From NCBI RefSeq assembly GCF_901827175.1, contig NZ_LR594662.1, forward strand, positions 992,001 through 1,056,000: DNA of 64,000 nt, written 5' to 3'. The DNA comes from Variovorax sp. RA8 (lineage in GTDB: Bacteria > Pseudomonadota > Gammaproteobacteria > Burkholderiales > Burkholderiaceae_C). The notes beneath the pieces are model-generated. The model did not search any database. It worked only from the letters and a program-made list of their open reading frames with translations, and was not told the DNA's origin. The translations under genes were made by a program, and so were the position numbers. Of the stretch, positions 1 to 8,830 are shown piece by piece; within the stretch, counting starts at the first letter, position 1, and the number at the start of each line of letters is the position of its first letter.

Positions 1-774
1 CTGGTGGCCTCTGAGCACACGCTGCTGGTGCAGCAGACGCGCATGGCCAGCGGGCTGCGCGCGCTCGATGACCTGCTCGGCGGTGGCATCGAAAAGGGCA
101 CCAGCACTCTCTTCGTGGGCGCGCCGGGCACCGGCAAGTCGAGCGTGGCGGTCCAGTTCGCCATCACGGCGGCAAGGCGCGGCGAATGCGCGGCGCTCTT
201 CATCTTCGACGAGAGCATCAACACCCTGCGCACGCGCTGCGAGGGCCTGGGCATGGACCTCGAGCCGTTCCTCGCGTCTGGACACATCCGCGTGCGGCAG
301 ATCGACCCCGCGGAACTGTCGCCGGGCGAGTTCGTCCATGAGATCCGCACTGTCGTCGAGCAGCACAAGGCGACGGTGGTAGTGATCGACAGCCTCAACG
401 GCTATCTGAACGCCATGCCCGACGAGCGTTTCCTGATCGTCCAGTTGCATGAGTTGCTGACCTACCTCGGGCAGCACGGCGTGGCCACCATGCTGATCGG
501 CGCGCAGCATGGATTGATCGGGACGCAGATGCAGACGGCGGTGGATGCAAGCTACCTGGCGGACTCGGTGGTGCTGCTGCGCTATTTCGAGGCCGAAGGC
601 GAGGTGAGGCAGGCGATCTCGGTGCTCAAGAAGCGCGGCGGCGCGCACGAGCGCACCATCCGCTCCTTCTCGCTGGATTCGCAGGGCATCCATGTCGGGC
701 AGCCGCTGCGCAATTTCAGGGGCATCCTCACGGGCATCCCGATCCCCATCGACGGAGTCCGGACGCCATCGTGA
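1..774 (+). CDS. KaiC-like RecA-fold ATPase, C-terminal part (cut by window edge)
   Basis: The reading frame is open from the first base, so the start lies upstream and the GTG at position 4 is probably not the true start. The visible 256 residues form one KaiC/RecA-type ATPase domain: Walker A GAPGTGKS near residues 39-46, a Walker B-like VVVIDSLNG near residues 121-130, and the family's LL.GGIEKG.S entry. Such domains usually occur in tandem in KaiC-like proteins of non-cyanobacteria. The stop overlaps the start of the downstream hybrid histidine kinase by 4 bp, so the two are co-translated and probably form one signalling unit. There is no sign of KaiA or KaiB, so clock function should not be assumed. 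Confidence 0.85.
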   Translation: MVASEHTLLVQQTRMASGLRALDDLLGGGIEKGTSTLFVGAPGTGKSSVAVQFAITAARRGECAALFIFDESINTLRTRCEGLGMDLEPFLASGHIRVRQIDPAELSPGEFVHEIRTVVEQHKATVVVIDSLNGYLNAMPDERFLIVQLHELLTYLGQHGVATMLIGAQHGLIGTQMQTAVDASYLADSVVLLRYFEAEGEVRQAISVLKKRGGAHERTIRSFSLDSQGIHVGQPLRNFRGILTGIPIPIDGVRTPS

Positions 775-2306
775 GCGTTGTTCCTTCAGATCTCGACGAG
801 CGCATCCTGTTGCGGACGGCGACCTCGAGGGACGCCGCAATGGCAAGCACAGTGCTGGAACGCGCGCATTTCGTCTCGCACGTGTGCGAGGACATTGGCT
901 CGCTGGTACAGGAGCTGGCGCGCGGTGCCGGCGCCATCATGCTGGCCGAGGAGGTGCTCGCCGGCCCGGCCCTGGTCGAGCTCACGGGTGCGCTGGGCGT
1001 GCAGCCGCCCTGGTCCGACGTGCCGGTGCTGGTGCTGGCGCGGCAGGGGGCGGATTCCCGCGCCGTCGCCAACGCGATGGACGAGTTCGCCAACGTCACG
1101 GTGATCGAACGGCCGATGCGCGTGGCCGCGCTGGTGAGCGCGGTGCGCACAGCACTGCGTGCGCGCCGCCGGCAGTACGAGCTGCGCAGCCTGCTCGAAG
1201 GGCTGCGCGATGCCGACCAGCGCAAGACCGAGTTCCTCGCCACGCTGGCCCACGAGCTGCGCAACCCGCTCGCGCCCCTGGGCACGGCGCTGTCCCTGCT
1301 GTCGCGCAAGAAGCCCCCGCCTGATGAGGCCGTGAAGTACTACGAGCTCATGAGCCGCCAGGTCGAGCACATGGTGCGCCTGGTGAACGACCTGATGGAG
1401 GTCTCGCGCATCACGCGCGGCAAGATCGAGCTGCACCTGGGCCCGGTGTTGCTCGATGCGGTGATCGAGGACGCGATCGAGCTGAGCCGGCCGCTGTTCG
1501 ATCGAGCGCAACATTCGCTCACGCTCGAACTCGGGGCCGACCCGCTGGTGGTGCGGGGCGATGCGGTGCGCCTCACGCAGGTCTTCTCGAACCTGCTGAA
1601 CAACGCCGCCAAGTACACACCCGCGGGCGGGCGGGTGGCTGTGACCGCGCGCCAGGAAGGCCGGCAGGCCGTCGTGGCCGTCAGCGACACGGGGACCGGC
1701 CTGGCCCCTGACATGCTGAAGTCGATCTTCGAGATGTTCGTCCAGGTGAGCGGCACGGCGCGCGATGCGCAAGGCGGGCTCGGCATCGGCCTCACGCTGG
1801 TGAAGAGCCTGGTCGAGCTGCAAGGCGGCAGCATCGAGGCCGCGAGCGAGGGCCTGGGGCGCGGCGCCACCTTCACGGTGCGCCTGCCGCTGGCGAAGAG
1901 CGCGTCCGTGTCCCGGCGCCGCTCGCGGGTGTCGCAGGACGGTTGGGCGCCCTCGATCGAAGGCACGATCCTGGTCGTCGACGACAACCGGGACGCGGCC
2001 GACAGCCTGGCCGAGCTGCTGGCGACCATGGGCGCGACCGCGCTGGTCGCCTACGGCGGCGAGGAGGCGCTGCAGTTCGCTCGGGAGCACGAGATCGACA
2101 TCGCCGTGCTCGACATCGGCATGCCCGGCATGGACGGCTGCGAGCTGGCGCGCCACCTGCGAGCCGGGCCCCGCGGCACGGAGCTGAAGCTGATCGCGCT
2201 GACGGGCTGGGGGCAGCAGGGCTACCGCGATCGCATTGCGGCGGCCGGCTTCGACCACCACTTGCTCAAGCCGCTGAACCTGGGCGAATTCATGGCGCTG
2301 CTGTAG
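771..2306 (+). CDS. Hybrid histidine kinase with C-terminal receiver
   Basis: This 511-residue protein starts at a GTG overlapping the preceding stop. Residues 1-130 look like a degenerate receiver-type domain, as in kinases paired with KaiC-like ATPases. A HisKA domain follows with phospho-acceptor His161 in AHELRNPL, then an HATPase_c domain (N box NLLNNAAKYT, G boxes DTGTGLAP and GGLGIGLTL), and a C-terminal receiver from about residue 400 with phospho-acceptor Asp448 in VLDIGMPGMDG. No membrane segment or signal peptide is visible, so it is a cytoplasmic kinase. Histidine-to-aspartate relay within the protein is expected; the input may be the state of the KaiC-like ATPase. The cognate output is not in the window. 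Confidence 0.9.
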   Translation: MSVVPSDLDERILLRTATSRDAAMASTVLERAHFVSHVCEDIGSLVQELARGAGAIMLAEEVLAGPALVELTGALGVQPPWSDVPVLVLARQGADSRAVANAMDEFANVTVIERPMRVAALVSAVRTALRARRRQYELRSLLEGLRDADQRKTEFLATLAHELRNPLAPLGTALSLLSRKKPPPDEAVKYYELMSRQVEHMVRLVNDLMEVSRITRGKIELHLGPVLLDAVIEDAIELSRPLFDRAQHSLTLELGADPLVVRGDAVRLTQVFSNLLNNAAKYTPAGGRVAVTARQEGRQAVVAVSDTGTGLAPDMLKSIFEMFVQVSGTARDAQGGLGIGLTLVKSLVELQGGSIEAASEGLGRGATFTVRLPLAKSASVSRRRSRVSQDGWAPSIEGTILVVDDNRDAADSLAELLATMGATALVAYGGEEALQFAREHEIDIAVLDIGMPGMDGCELARHLRAGPRGTELKLIALTGWGQQGYRDRIAAAGFDHHLLKPLNLGEFMALL

Positions 2307-2322
2307 GCAGGCGCGCGGGCGG

Positions 2323-3381
2323 TCAGCCGATCGCCACGCCCACCTTCGCGCCGGCCGCCACGATCTCGCTCCAGGTCGCGTCGTCGATCCAGATGCCGTC
2401 GCGCTCGCGCGCCGCACGCGCCTTGCGCTCGGGTTCGCCGGCAATCTGCACGCCCTCGAAGCCCTGGCCGGGTGGGCTCTGGCGCAGCCACTCGACGAAG
2501 GCGCGCGCCTCCTGCTCGAAGCTGGCTTGCGTGCCCAGTCTGGCCGGATCGATGACGACGGCCAGCATGCCGTTGAGCACGGTGCGCGCGGTGTCGGGCT
2601 GGCGATGCCAGGTGCCACCGCCCGTGAGCGCGCCGCCCAGCAGCTCGCAGGCGACCGCCATGCCGTAGCCCTTGTGCTCGCCGAAGGTCATGAGCGCGCC
2701 GAACAGGCCGTTGCTCTGCGGCACCACCACCACGCCAGGATCGTCCGTGGGGGCGCCATGCTCGTCGATGAGGTAGCCCGGCGGCACACGCTCGCCCTTG
2801 TTGTGGGCGACGCGCATCTTGCCCTGGGCGACGCGGCTGGTGGCGTAGTCCAGGATGAAGGCTTCGGCCCCTTTCAACGGAACGCCGATGCAGCAAGGAT
2901 TGGTGCCGAAGCGCCCGTCGCCGCCGCCCCACGGCGCGACCACGGGACGCGAGAGCACGTTGACGAAGTGCATCGACACCAGGCCCTGCTCGGTCGCCAT
3001 CTCGGCGAAGTGGCCGATGCGGCCCAGGTGGTGGGCATTGGCGAGGGAGAGGACGCAGGTGCCGTGCTGCTTCGCGCGTTCGATCGCGAGCGTCATGGCC
3101 TGCACGCCGACGATCTGCCCATAGCCGCGCTGGCCATCGAGCGCGAGCATCGGGCCGGTGTCGAGGTTGATCTTGACGCCGGAATTGGGCTTCAGGCCGC
3201 CCTCGGCCGCCGCGTCGACGTAGCGGGGGACCATGCCGACGCCGTGCGAGTCATGGCCGCTGAGGTTCGCGAGCACGAGGTTGGCGGCGACCTGCTCGGC
3301 TTCGGCGGGGGTGCTCCCAGTGCCGGCGATGATGGCGGCGACCTGGGTGCGGAGGGTGGAGGCGGGGAGCGTCCGGGCCAT
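2323..3381 (-). CDS. Malate/L-lactate dehydrogenase (Ldh_2) family NAD(P)-dependent oxidoreductase
   Basis: This 352-residue protein has the family's usual length and signature segments: HDSHGVGMVPRYV near residues 45-57, a GHFAEMA segment, and GTNPCCIGVP. Members reduce 2-oxoacids or oxidise 2-hydroxyacids (malate, lactate, ureidoglycolate, 2,3-diketogulonate). The ATG is fixed by its one-base overlap with the stop of the upstream dehydratase gene; longer readings would run back into that gene. It is the last gene of the minus-strand operon with the TRAP transporter and UxaA-family dehydratase, so a sugar-acid-derived 2-oxo or 2-hydroxy acid is the likely substrate. The exact substrate cannot be told from sequence. 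Confidence 0.88.
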   Translation of the reverse strand: MARTLPASTLRTQVAAIIAGTGSTPAEAEQVAANLVLANLSGHDSHGVGMVPRYVDAAAEGGLKPNSGVKINLDTGPMLALDGQRGYGQIVGVQAMTLAIERAKQHGTCVLSLANAHHLGRIGHFAEMATEQGLVSMHFVNVLSRPVVAPWGGGDGRFGTNPCCIGVPLKGAEAFILDYATSRVAQGKMRVAHNKGERVPPGYLIDEHGAPTDDPGVVVVPQSNGLFGALMTFGEHKGYGMAVACELLGGALTGGGTWHRQPDTARTVLNGMLAVVIDPARLGTQASFEQEARAFVEWLRQSPPGQGFEGVQIAGEPERKARAARERDGIWIDDATWSEIVAAGAKVGVAIG

Positions 3382-4907
3382 CACATCACCGCCCCGACCT
3401 GCCACGGCACGAACTCGTTCTGCCCGTAGCCGTGCTTTTCGCTCTTGCTGGGCGCGCCCGAGGCGGTCGCCAGCACCAGCTCGAAGATGCGCTGGCCCAT
3501 GTCCTGGATCGACACGTTGCCCTCGACGATCTCGCCGCAGTTGATGTCCATGTCCTCCTCCTGCCGCTGCCACAGCGCGGAGTTGGTGGCGAGCTTGAGC
3601 GAAGGGGAGGGCGCGCAGCCGTAGGCCGAGCCGCGGCCGGTGGTGAAGCAGATCATGTTGGCGCCGCCCGCTACCTGGCCGGTCGCGCTCACCGGGTCGT
3701 AGCCTGGCGTGTCCATGTAGACGAAGCCGTGTGCGCGCACCGGCTCCGCGTACTCGAACACCGCCTCGAGGTTGCTGGTGCCGCCCTTGGCCACGGCGCC
3801 CAGGCTCTTCTCGAGGATGGTGGTGAGCCCGCCGGCCTTGTTGCCGGGGGAGGGGTTGTTGTTCATCTCGCCCTCATTGATGGCGGTGTAGTGCTCCCAC
3901 CAGCGGATGCGCTCGACCAGCTTCTCGCCCACTTCGCGCCGGACGGCGCGGCGGGTCAGCAGGTGCTCGGCGCCATAGATCTCCGGCGTCTCCGAGAGGA
4001 TGGCGGTGCCGCCGTGCGCCACCAGCAGGTCCACCGCCGCGCCCAGCGCCGGGTTGGCGCTGATGCCGGAATAGCCGTCCGAGCCGCCGCACTGCAGGCC
4101 GATGGTGATGTGCTCCGCGCTGCAGGGCTCGCGCTCCGCCGCGTTGGCGCGCGGCAGCATTTCGTTGATCAGCGCCACGCCTTTCTCGACCGTCTTGCGC
4201 GTACCGCCCGTGTCCTGGATGTTGAAGACCCGCAGGTTCTCGCCCTCCCGCAGGTTGCCGGTGGCCAGCCAGGCGTTGATCTGGTTCGCCTCGCAGCCCA
4301 GGCCCACGACCAGCACGGCCGCGAAGTTGGCGTGCGTCGCATAGCCGGTGAGCGTGCGTTCCAGCAGCTGCATGCCCATGCCGCCGGCGTCCATGCCGCA
4401 GCCGGTGCTGTGCGTGAGCGCGACCACGCCGTCGACATGCGGGTAGGGCGCGAGCGCCGACGGGTTGGTCTTGCGCGAGAAGTGGTCGGCGATGGCACGT
4501 GCCGCGGTGGCCGAGCAGTTCACGCTGGTCAGCACGCCGATGTAATTGCGCGTGGCCACGCGGCCGTCGGCGCGCCGGATGCCCATGAAGCTCGCCTCGC
4601 GCCGCGCGGGCGGCGGCTTGACGTCGGCACCGAAGGCGTAGTCGCGCTCGAAGTGGCCCTTGTCGGGGCCCATGTCGAGGTTGTGCGTGTGCACATGTTC
4701 GCCGGGCGCGATGGGGCGGCTCGCGAAGCCGATGATCTGGTTGTAGCGGCGAACCGGCTCGCCTTGGGCGATGGCGCGCACGGCAACCTTGTGGCCGGGC
4801 GGGATCAGGCCGCGGGCAGTCACGCCTTCGATGGCCGTGCCGCCGACCAGCTGGCCGCGGGCGATCACGACGTCGTCCGCCGGGTGGAGTCGGATAAAGG
4901 GATTCAT
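3381..4907 (-). CDS. UxaA-family sugar-acid dehydratase (altronate/galactarate dehydratase type)
   Basis: The protein has 508 residues, close to E. coli altronate dehydratase. Residues 1-90 form the SAF-type N-terminal domain, followed by the large UxaA catalytic domain with conserved cysteine segments HSTGCGMD, GLGCEANQ and LQCGGSDGYSGI, likely involved in metal binding. Family members remove water from altronate, galactarate or related aldonates to give 2-keto-3-deoxy acids. It sits 22 bp downstream of dctM and overlaps the Ldh_2 gene by one base, so its substrate is probably what the TRAP system imports. With the divergent SDR and FAH genes it fits a non-phosphorylating 2-keto-3-deoxy-acid route. 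The specific aldonate is unknown. Confidence 0.88.
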   Translation of the reverse strand: MNPFIRLHPADDVVIARGQLVGGTAIEGVTARGLIPPGHKVAVRAIAQGEPVRRYNQIIGFASRPIAPGEHVHTHNLDMGPDKGHFERDYAFGADVKPPPARREASFMGIRRADGRVATRNYIGVLTSVNCSATAARAIADHFSRKTNPSALAPYPHVDGVVALTHSTGCGMDAGGMGMQLLERTLTGYATHANFAAVLVVGLGCEANQINAWLATGNLREGENLRVFNIQDTGGTRKTVEKGVALINEMLPRANAAEREPCSAEHITIGLQCGGSDGYSGISANPALGAAVDLLVAHGGTAILSETPEIYGAEHLLTRRAVRREVGEKLVERIRWWEHYTAINEGEMNNNPSPGNKAGGLTTILEKSLGAVAKGGTSNLEAVFEYAEPVRAHGFVYMDTPGYDPVSATGQVAGGANMICFTTGRGSAYGCAPSPSLKLATNSALWQRQEEDMDINCGEIVEGNVSIQDMGQRIFELVLATASGAPSKSEKHGYGQNEFVPWQVGAVM

Positions 4908-4929
4908 CGCGGGGTCCTGCGTCTTGGAA

Positions 4930-6324
4930 TCAGAAGAACATTTTCGGCAACCACAGTACCAACTGGGGCATGTAGGTAATGACGGCCAGGCTCAGCAGCA
5001 GCGGCACCAGCCAGGGCAGGATCGCCATGGTGGTGCGCTCGAAGCTCAAGCCCGCCACCCGTGCCAGCACGAAGAGCACCATGCCCATCGGCGGGTGCAG
5101 CAGGCCGATCATCAGGTTCAGCACCATCACCAGGCCGAAGTGGATGGGGTCCACGCCCAGTTGCGTCGCGATGGGCAGCAGGATCGGCACCAGGATCGTG
5201 ATCGCCGCAGTCGGCTCCAGGAAGCAGCCGACGAAAAGCATCAGCAGGTTGGCCAGCAGCAGGAAGACCCAGGCCTCCTTGGTGAAGCCCAGCACCCAGT
5301 TCGCGATGTCGGTGGTGACGCCGGTGGCCGTCAGCATCCAGCCGAAGATGGAGGCGGCGGCGACGATGAAGAGCACGGTGGAGGTGGTCTCGATCGTGTC
5401 GAGGCAGACCTTGACGAACATCTTCCACGACAGCGTCCGGTACCACCCGAAGCCGAGGATCATGGCCCACACGCAGGCGGCGATCGCGCCCTCGGTGGGC
5501 GTGAAGAGGCCGGTGCTCATGCCGCCGATCAGCAGCACGGGGGTCATGATCGGCAGCAGCGCCTCGAAGGTGAAGATCCGGTCGAGCACGAAGAGCAGCG
5601 CCAGGCCGACGAAGACGGTGACCTGCGCCGGCGCACCCAGCCTGGTCACCGCGACCCACAGCAGAAGCGGCCAGCCGATCACCACCGCCAGCTCGCACAG
5701 CGCCTTGAAGAGCCGGGTGCTGGAGAACTTGACGTCGCCGCCCCAGTTGTTGCGGTGGGCGTACCAGCCGACGGTGAACATCATCAGCAGCGCCATCATC
5801 GCGCCGGGCAGGATACCCGCGAGGAAGAGGGCGCCCACCGAGACGTTGGCCATCATCCCGTAGATCACGAAGGGCAGGCTCGGCGGGATGATCGGGCCCA
5901 GCGTGGCCGAAGCCGCGGTCACGCCCACCGCGAACTCGGTCGCGTAGCCGTGCTCCTTCATTGCCTTGATCTCGATGGTGCCGAGGCCCGCGGCGTCCGC
6001 GATGGCGGTGCCGCTCATGCCCGCGAAGATGACCGAGCCCAGCACGTTCACATGCCCCAGGCCGCCCTTGAGCCAACCCACCAGCGCCAATGCGAAGTTG
6101 TAGATGCGGGTGGTGATGCCGGCGTTGTTCATCAGGTTGCCGGCCAGGATGAAGAAGGGCACGGCCAGCAGCGGAAAGCTGTCGATGCCGCTGACCATGC
6201 GGTGGATGACGACGAAAGGCGGGAGGCTCCCCGACGTCAGGATGTAGACCAGCGAGGCGCCGGCCATGGCGATGGCGACGGGTACGCCGCCGGCCATGAA
6301 GAGCAGGAAGAAGATCTTGAGCAT
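4930..6324 (-). CDS. dctM: TRAP transporter large permease subunit DctM
   Basis: This 464-residue, highly hydrophobic protein shows the DctM signature with many transmembrane helices, including the FAGMSGTAIADAAGLGTIE and PPSLPFVIYGMM segments. The start is set at the ATG giving MLKIFFLLF, which puts the first membrane helix at the N-terminus; longer readings add a charged, non-conserved stretch overlapping dctQ. The gene lies 34 bp downstream of dctQ. The large subunit carries the sodium-coupled transport path for organic acids delivered by DctP. Context suggests a sugar-acid substrate. Confidence 0.92.
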   Translation of the reverse strand: MLKIFFLLFMAGGVPVAIAMAGASLVYILTSGSLPPFVVIHRMVSGIDSFPLLAVPFFILAGNLMNNAGITTRIYNFALALVGWLKGGLGHVNVLGSVIFAGMSGTAIADAAGLGTIEIKAMKEHGYATEFAVGVTAASATLGPIIPPSLPFVIYGMMANVSVGALFLAGILPGAMMALLMMFTVGWYAHRNNWGGDVKFSSTRLFKALCELAVVIGWPLLLWVAVTRLGAPAQVTVFVGLALLFVLDRIFTFEALLPIMTPVLLIGGMSTGLFTPTEGAIAACVWAMILGFGWYRTLSWKMFVKVCLDTIETTSTVLFIVAAASIFGWMLTATGVTTDIANWVLGFTKEAWVFLLLANLLMLFVGCFLEPTAAITILVPILLPIATQLGVDPIHFGLVMVLNLMIGLLHPPMGMVLFVLARVAGLSFERTTMAILPWLVPLLLSLAVITYMPQLVLWLPKMFF

Positions 6325-6358
6325 TTTCTGGTCGGTTATGGACGGGCCGGGCGCGGGC

Positions 6359-6916
6359 TCACGAATCGGCCAGCGTGGACTCGGGACGTTCGAGCACGCT
6401 GTAGCCGCGCCGCCAGTGCACTCGCGCCACCTGCAGCGAACGCCAGGCCATGGCCGCGAAGCCGAACAGGCAGAGGCCATACACCAGGTTCATCGGCAGG
6501 TCGACGATGGTCATCCGTGTCTGGTTGCCGATCTTCAGCATCATCTGCACGGTCATCACGACCGCTGCCAGGAAGAAGGCGACGCGCAGCACATCGACCG
6601 CGCGCGACATCCAGCGGCCGATCGCGCCGGGGAGATAGCGGTAGAAGAAGTCGACCTGGATCTGGTTGTTCTTCGAGACGCCGATGGCCGCGCCGATGAA
6701 GACCACGCCGATGAGCATGTAGCGCGCCACCTCCTCGGTCCAGGCGGCCGAGTCGTTCATCACGTAGCGGGTCACGAACTGGTAGAAGACGGTGAGGCCG
6801 AGCAGCCAGAAGATGGCGAGCGCGGCCCAGCCCTCGGCGATGGTGTCGGAAAGGTCGACCACCTCGTCCTCGGCGTGGAAGTGGCCTTCGTCGTCGATGA
6901 TTTTTTGTTCGGTCAT
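6359..6916 (-). CDS. dctQ: TRAP transporter small permease subunit DctQ
   Basis: The 185-residue protein has four predicted membrane segments and the DctQ pattern: conserved W/E near helix 2 (SAAWTEEVARYMLIG) and the NNQIQVDFF segment. The start chosen is the ATG giving MTEQKIIDDEG; it leaves a soluble acidic N-terminus of about 40 residues, which is acceptable for the family. DctQ pairs with the DctM encoded immediately downstream in the membrane. A short GC-rich hairpin (6937-6956) separates it from dctP upstream. Confidence 0.9.
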   Translation of the reverse strand: MTEQKIIDDEGHFHAEDEVVDLSDTIAEGWAALAIFWLLGLTVFYQFVTRYVMNDSAAWTEEVARYMLIGVVFIGAAIGVSKNNQIQVDFFYRYLPGAIGRWMSRAVDVLRVAFFLAAVVMTVQMMLKIGNQTRMTIVDLPMNLVYGLCLFGFAAMAWRSLQVARVHWRRGYSVLERPESTLADS

Positions 6917-6936
6917 GGTTTTGCCTTGTGCCCCAC

Positions 6937-6956
6937 CCCCTCCGCCCGCAGAGGGG
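6937..6956. repeat. Short intercistronic hairpin between dctP and dctQ
   Basis: The 6-nt arms CCCCTC and GAGGGG flank an 8-nt loop in the gap between dctP and dctQ. There is no T-run on the reading strand, so it is not a convincing terminator. Such hairpins can stabilise the upstream binding-protein message and favour its expression over the permease genes. That role is inference only. Confidence 0.3.
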
Positions 6957-6973
6957 AGGGGGGCCAACGGACC

Positions 6974-7963
6974 TTATTTGATGGCAGTGATCCGGTCGTA
7001 GTCCTGCTGCCTGTAGCCGTGATCCGTCGGCTTGGTGTTCTTCAACACCGCCTCGCGGAACGCGTTCTTGTCGACGGTGATCACGTTGTTCCCCCTCTTC
7101 TTGAACTCTTCCACCAGCCGCGTTTCCGAAGCGATGATCTCGCGCCCGGTCTTCTCCGCGGCCTCCTGCATCACCTCGGTGAAGATCTTCTTCTCGTCCG
7201 CGGAGAGCTTGCCCCACAGCTGTCCCGAGACGATGGTCAGGAGCGAATCGACGATGTGCCCCGTCAGCGAGATGTTCTTCTGCACCTCGTAGAACTTCTT
7301 CGCCTCGATGGTCGGCAGCGGGTTCTCCTGCGCATCGACCGTGCCGTTCTGCAGCGCCAGGTAGACCTCGGCGAAGGCGATCGGCGTGGGGTTGGCACCC
7401 AGCGCCTTGGGGAAGGCCAGGTACGCCGGCGCATCGGGCACGCGGATCTTCAGGCCCTTCATGTCCTCGGGCTTGGCCACCGGCCTGGCGGCGCTGGAGG
7501 TGACATGGCGCGCGCCGTAGTAGGTCAGCGCCGTGATGTGGTTGCCGCTCTTGTCGTCGTAGCCCTTGGCCAGTTCCTTGAAGACGTCGCTCTTGGCGTA
7601 CTTCAACTGGTGCTCCGCGTCGCGGAAGATGAAGGGAAAGTACGACACCGCCAGCGGGGCATACGTCCGGCCCGCGAAGCTCGCGCCGGAAAGGATGATG
7701 TCCACGGTGCCCAGCGTCAGGCCCTGGTTGATGTCAGCCTCCTTGCCCAGGCTGGAGGCCGGGAACACCTGGACTTCGTACTTGCCGTTGGTGCGCTTCT
7801 TGATCTCCTCGCCGGCCCAGACCGAGTACTTGTGGAAGGGCTCCGAGGTCTCGTAGACGTGGGCCCACTTGAGCTTGGTCTGCGCCTGGGCCATGCCGAG
7901 GGCCCCTGTGGCGAGAACGCAGGCCGCGATCGTCTTGAGTGCGAAACGCTTGGTGCTGGTCAT
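6974..7963 (-). CDS. dctP: TRAP transporter periplasmic solute-binding protein DctP
   Basis: The 329-residue DctP-family protein begins with a Sec signal peptide (MTSTKRFALKTIAACV, cleavage near AQAQ). Family features include the FPASSLGKE segment, the conserved arginine in GLKIRVPDAP, and GTVDAQENP near residue 210, which lie around the carboxylate-binding site. The ATG overlaps the stop of the upstream GntR gene by 4 bp, so regulator and transporter are one transcript. It captures an organic acid in the periplasm for DctQM. The neighbouring UxaA dehydratase argues for a hexonate or related sugar acid. Confidence 0.92.
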   Translation of the reverse strand: MTSTKRFALKTIAACVLATGALGMAQAQTKLKWAHVYETSEPFHKYSVWAGEEIKKRTNGKYEVQVFPASSLGKEADINQGLTLGTVDIILSGASFAGRTYAPLAVSYFPFIFRDAEHQLKYAKSDVFKELAKGYDDKSGNHITALTYYGARHVTSSAARPVAKPEDMKGLKIRVPDAPAYLAFPKALGANPTPIAFAEVYLALQNGTVDAQENPLPTIEAKKFYEVQKNISLTGHIVDSLLTIVSGQLWGKLSADEKKIFTEVMQEAAEKTGREIIASETRLVEEFKKRGNNVITVDKNAFREAVLKNTKPTDHGYRQQDYDRITAIK

Positions 7964-8694
7964 TTTCTTGTCTCCATCGGTGGTTGAAAGAAGAGGTTGG
8001 CGCGGCGCCAGCTGGCGCTGAAGCGCTGGTGCGACTTGTCCATGTGGGCGTGCATTGCCCGGCGCGCGCCCTCGGCGTCGCGCGCGGCGATGGCATCCCG
8101 GATTGCCTCGTGCTCGGCAATCGCCGAGCGCCAGGACTTGACGCTCTCGAAGTAGCCCCCCAGGCGCGTGAAGATCGGCCCACGGCGCGAATCCCAGAAG
8201 CCCTGCACCGTCTCCGACAGCACCACGTTGCCGCAGCACTCGACGATGGCCAGGTGGAAGGCGCGGTCACCCTCCAGCGGCATCACATTGCGGTCCGCCA
8301 GATCGCGCATGTGCTCGATGGCGCGCGTCATCGCCTCGATGTCCTTGCGCCTGGAGGTGGCCGCTGCGATGGCCGCGGTCTCGCCCTCGACCACGCGCCG
8401 TGCGCGAATCAGCTCGAGCGGGCCCCATTCGGTGCTGGCCTCCGGCACCCGCGCATGTTGCGTGCGGTCGAGCACGTAGACACCGGAACCGGTGCGCACC
8501 TCGACCCAGCCCTCTACCTCGAGCGCGATCAGCGCCTCGCGCACCGAAGGCCGGCTCACGCCCAACTGCTTGGCCAGGTCGCGCTCCGCGGGCAGGCGAG
8601 CGCCGGCCGCGAACTCGCCCTGCGCGATCAGCGCGCTGAGCTGGTCGGCGATCTGGCGGTAGAGGCGTCTGGGTTCGAGGGTCTGCAGCGGCAC
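7960..8694 (-). CDS. GntR-family regulator, FadR/FCD subfamily
   Basis: This 244-residue protein has a winged helix-turn-helix at residues 10-75 (GARLPAERDLAKQLGVSRPS, then VREALIALEVEGWVE) and an alpha-helical FCD domain from about residue 95 to 230. The FCD domain typically binds a metal and a carboxylate ligand. The start is a GTG. It is first gene of the minus-strand operon and diverges from the SDR-SDR-FAH operon, so it probably controls both; an inverted repeat in the divergent promoter (8711-8733) is the natural operator candidate. FCD regulators of this type are usually repressors released by a sugar acid. Confidence 0.9.
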   Translation of the reverse strand: MPLQTLEPRRLYRQIADQLSALIAQGEFAAGARLPAERDLAKQLGVSRPSVREALIALEVEGWVEVRTGSGVYVLDRTQHARVPEASTEWGPLELIRARRVVEGETAAIAAATSRRKDIEAMTRAIEHMRDLADRNVMPLEGDRAFHLAIVECCGNVVLSETVQGFWDSRRGPIFTRLGGYFESVKSWRSAIAEHEAIRDAIAARDAEGARRAMHAHMDKSHQRFSASWRRANLFFQPPMETRK

Positions 8695-8710
8695 TTAGGG
8701 GTTGTCCTGG

Positions 8711-8733
8711 ATTGGCCAGGTGGTCAGGCCAAT
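8711..8733. promoter_or_regulatory. Inverted repeat in the gntR/SDR divergent promoter, candidate GntR operator
   Basis: Perfect 7-nt arms ATTGGCC and GGCCAAT are separated by 9 nt. The repeat lies 17 bp from the gntR start and about 100 bp from the SDR start. GntR/FCD proteins bind short dyads of this kind in divergent promoters. Assignment to the adjacent regulator is inferred from position. Confidence 0.55.
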
Positions 8734-8830
8734 TCAGAATACGAGGTGCTCCGCGATGCAGCCATCGGGCCAAACCCTGAAGGCCGCAATCGCCGATCGC
8801 CGATCACATTCCACAGCAGAAGGACATCCC

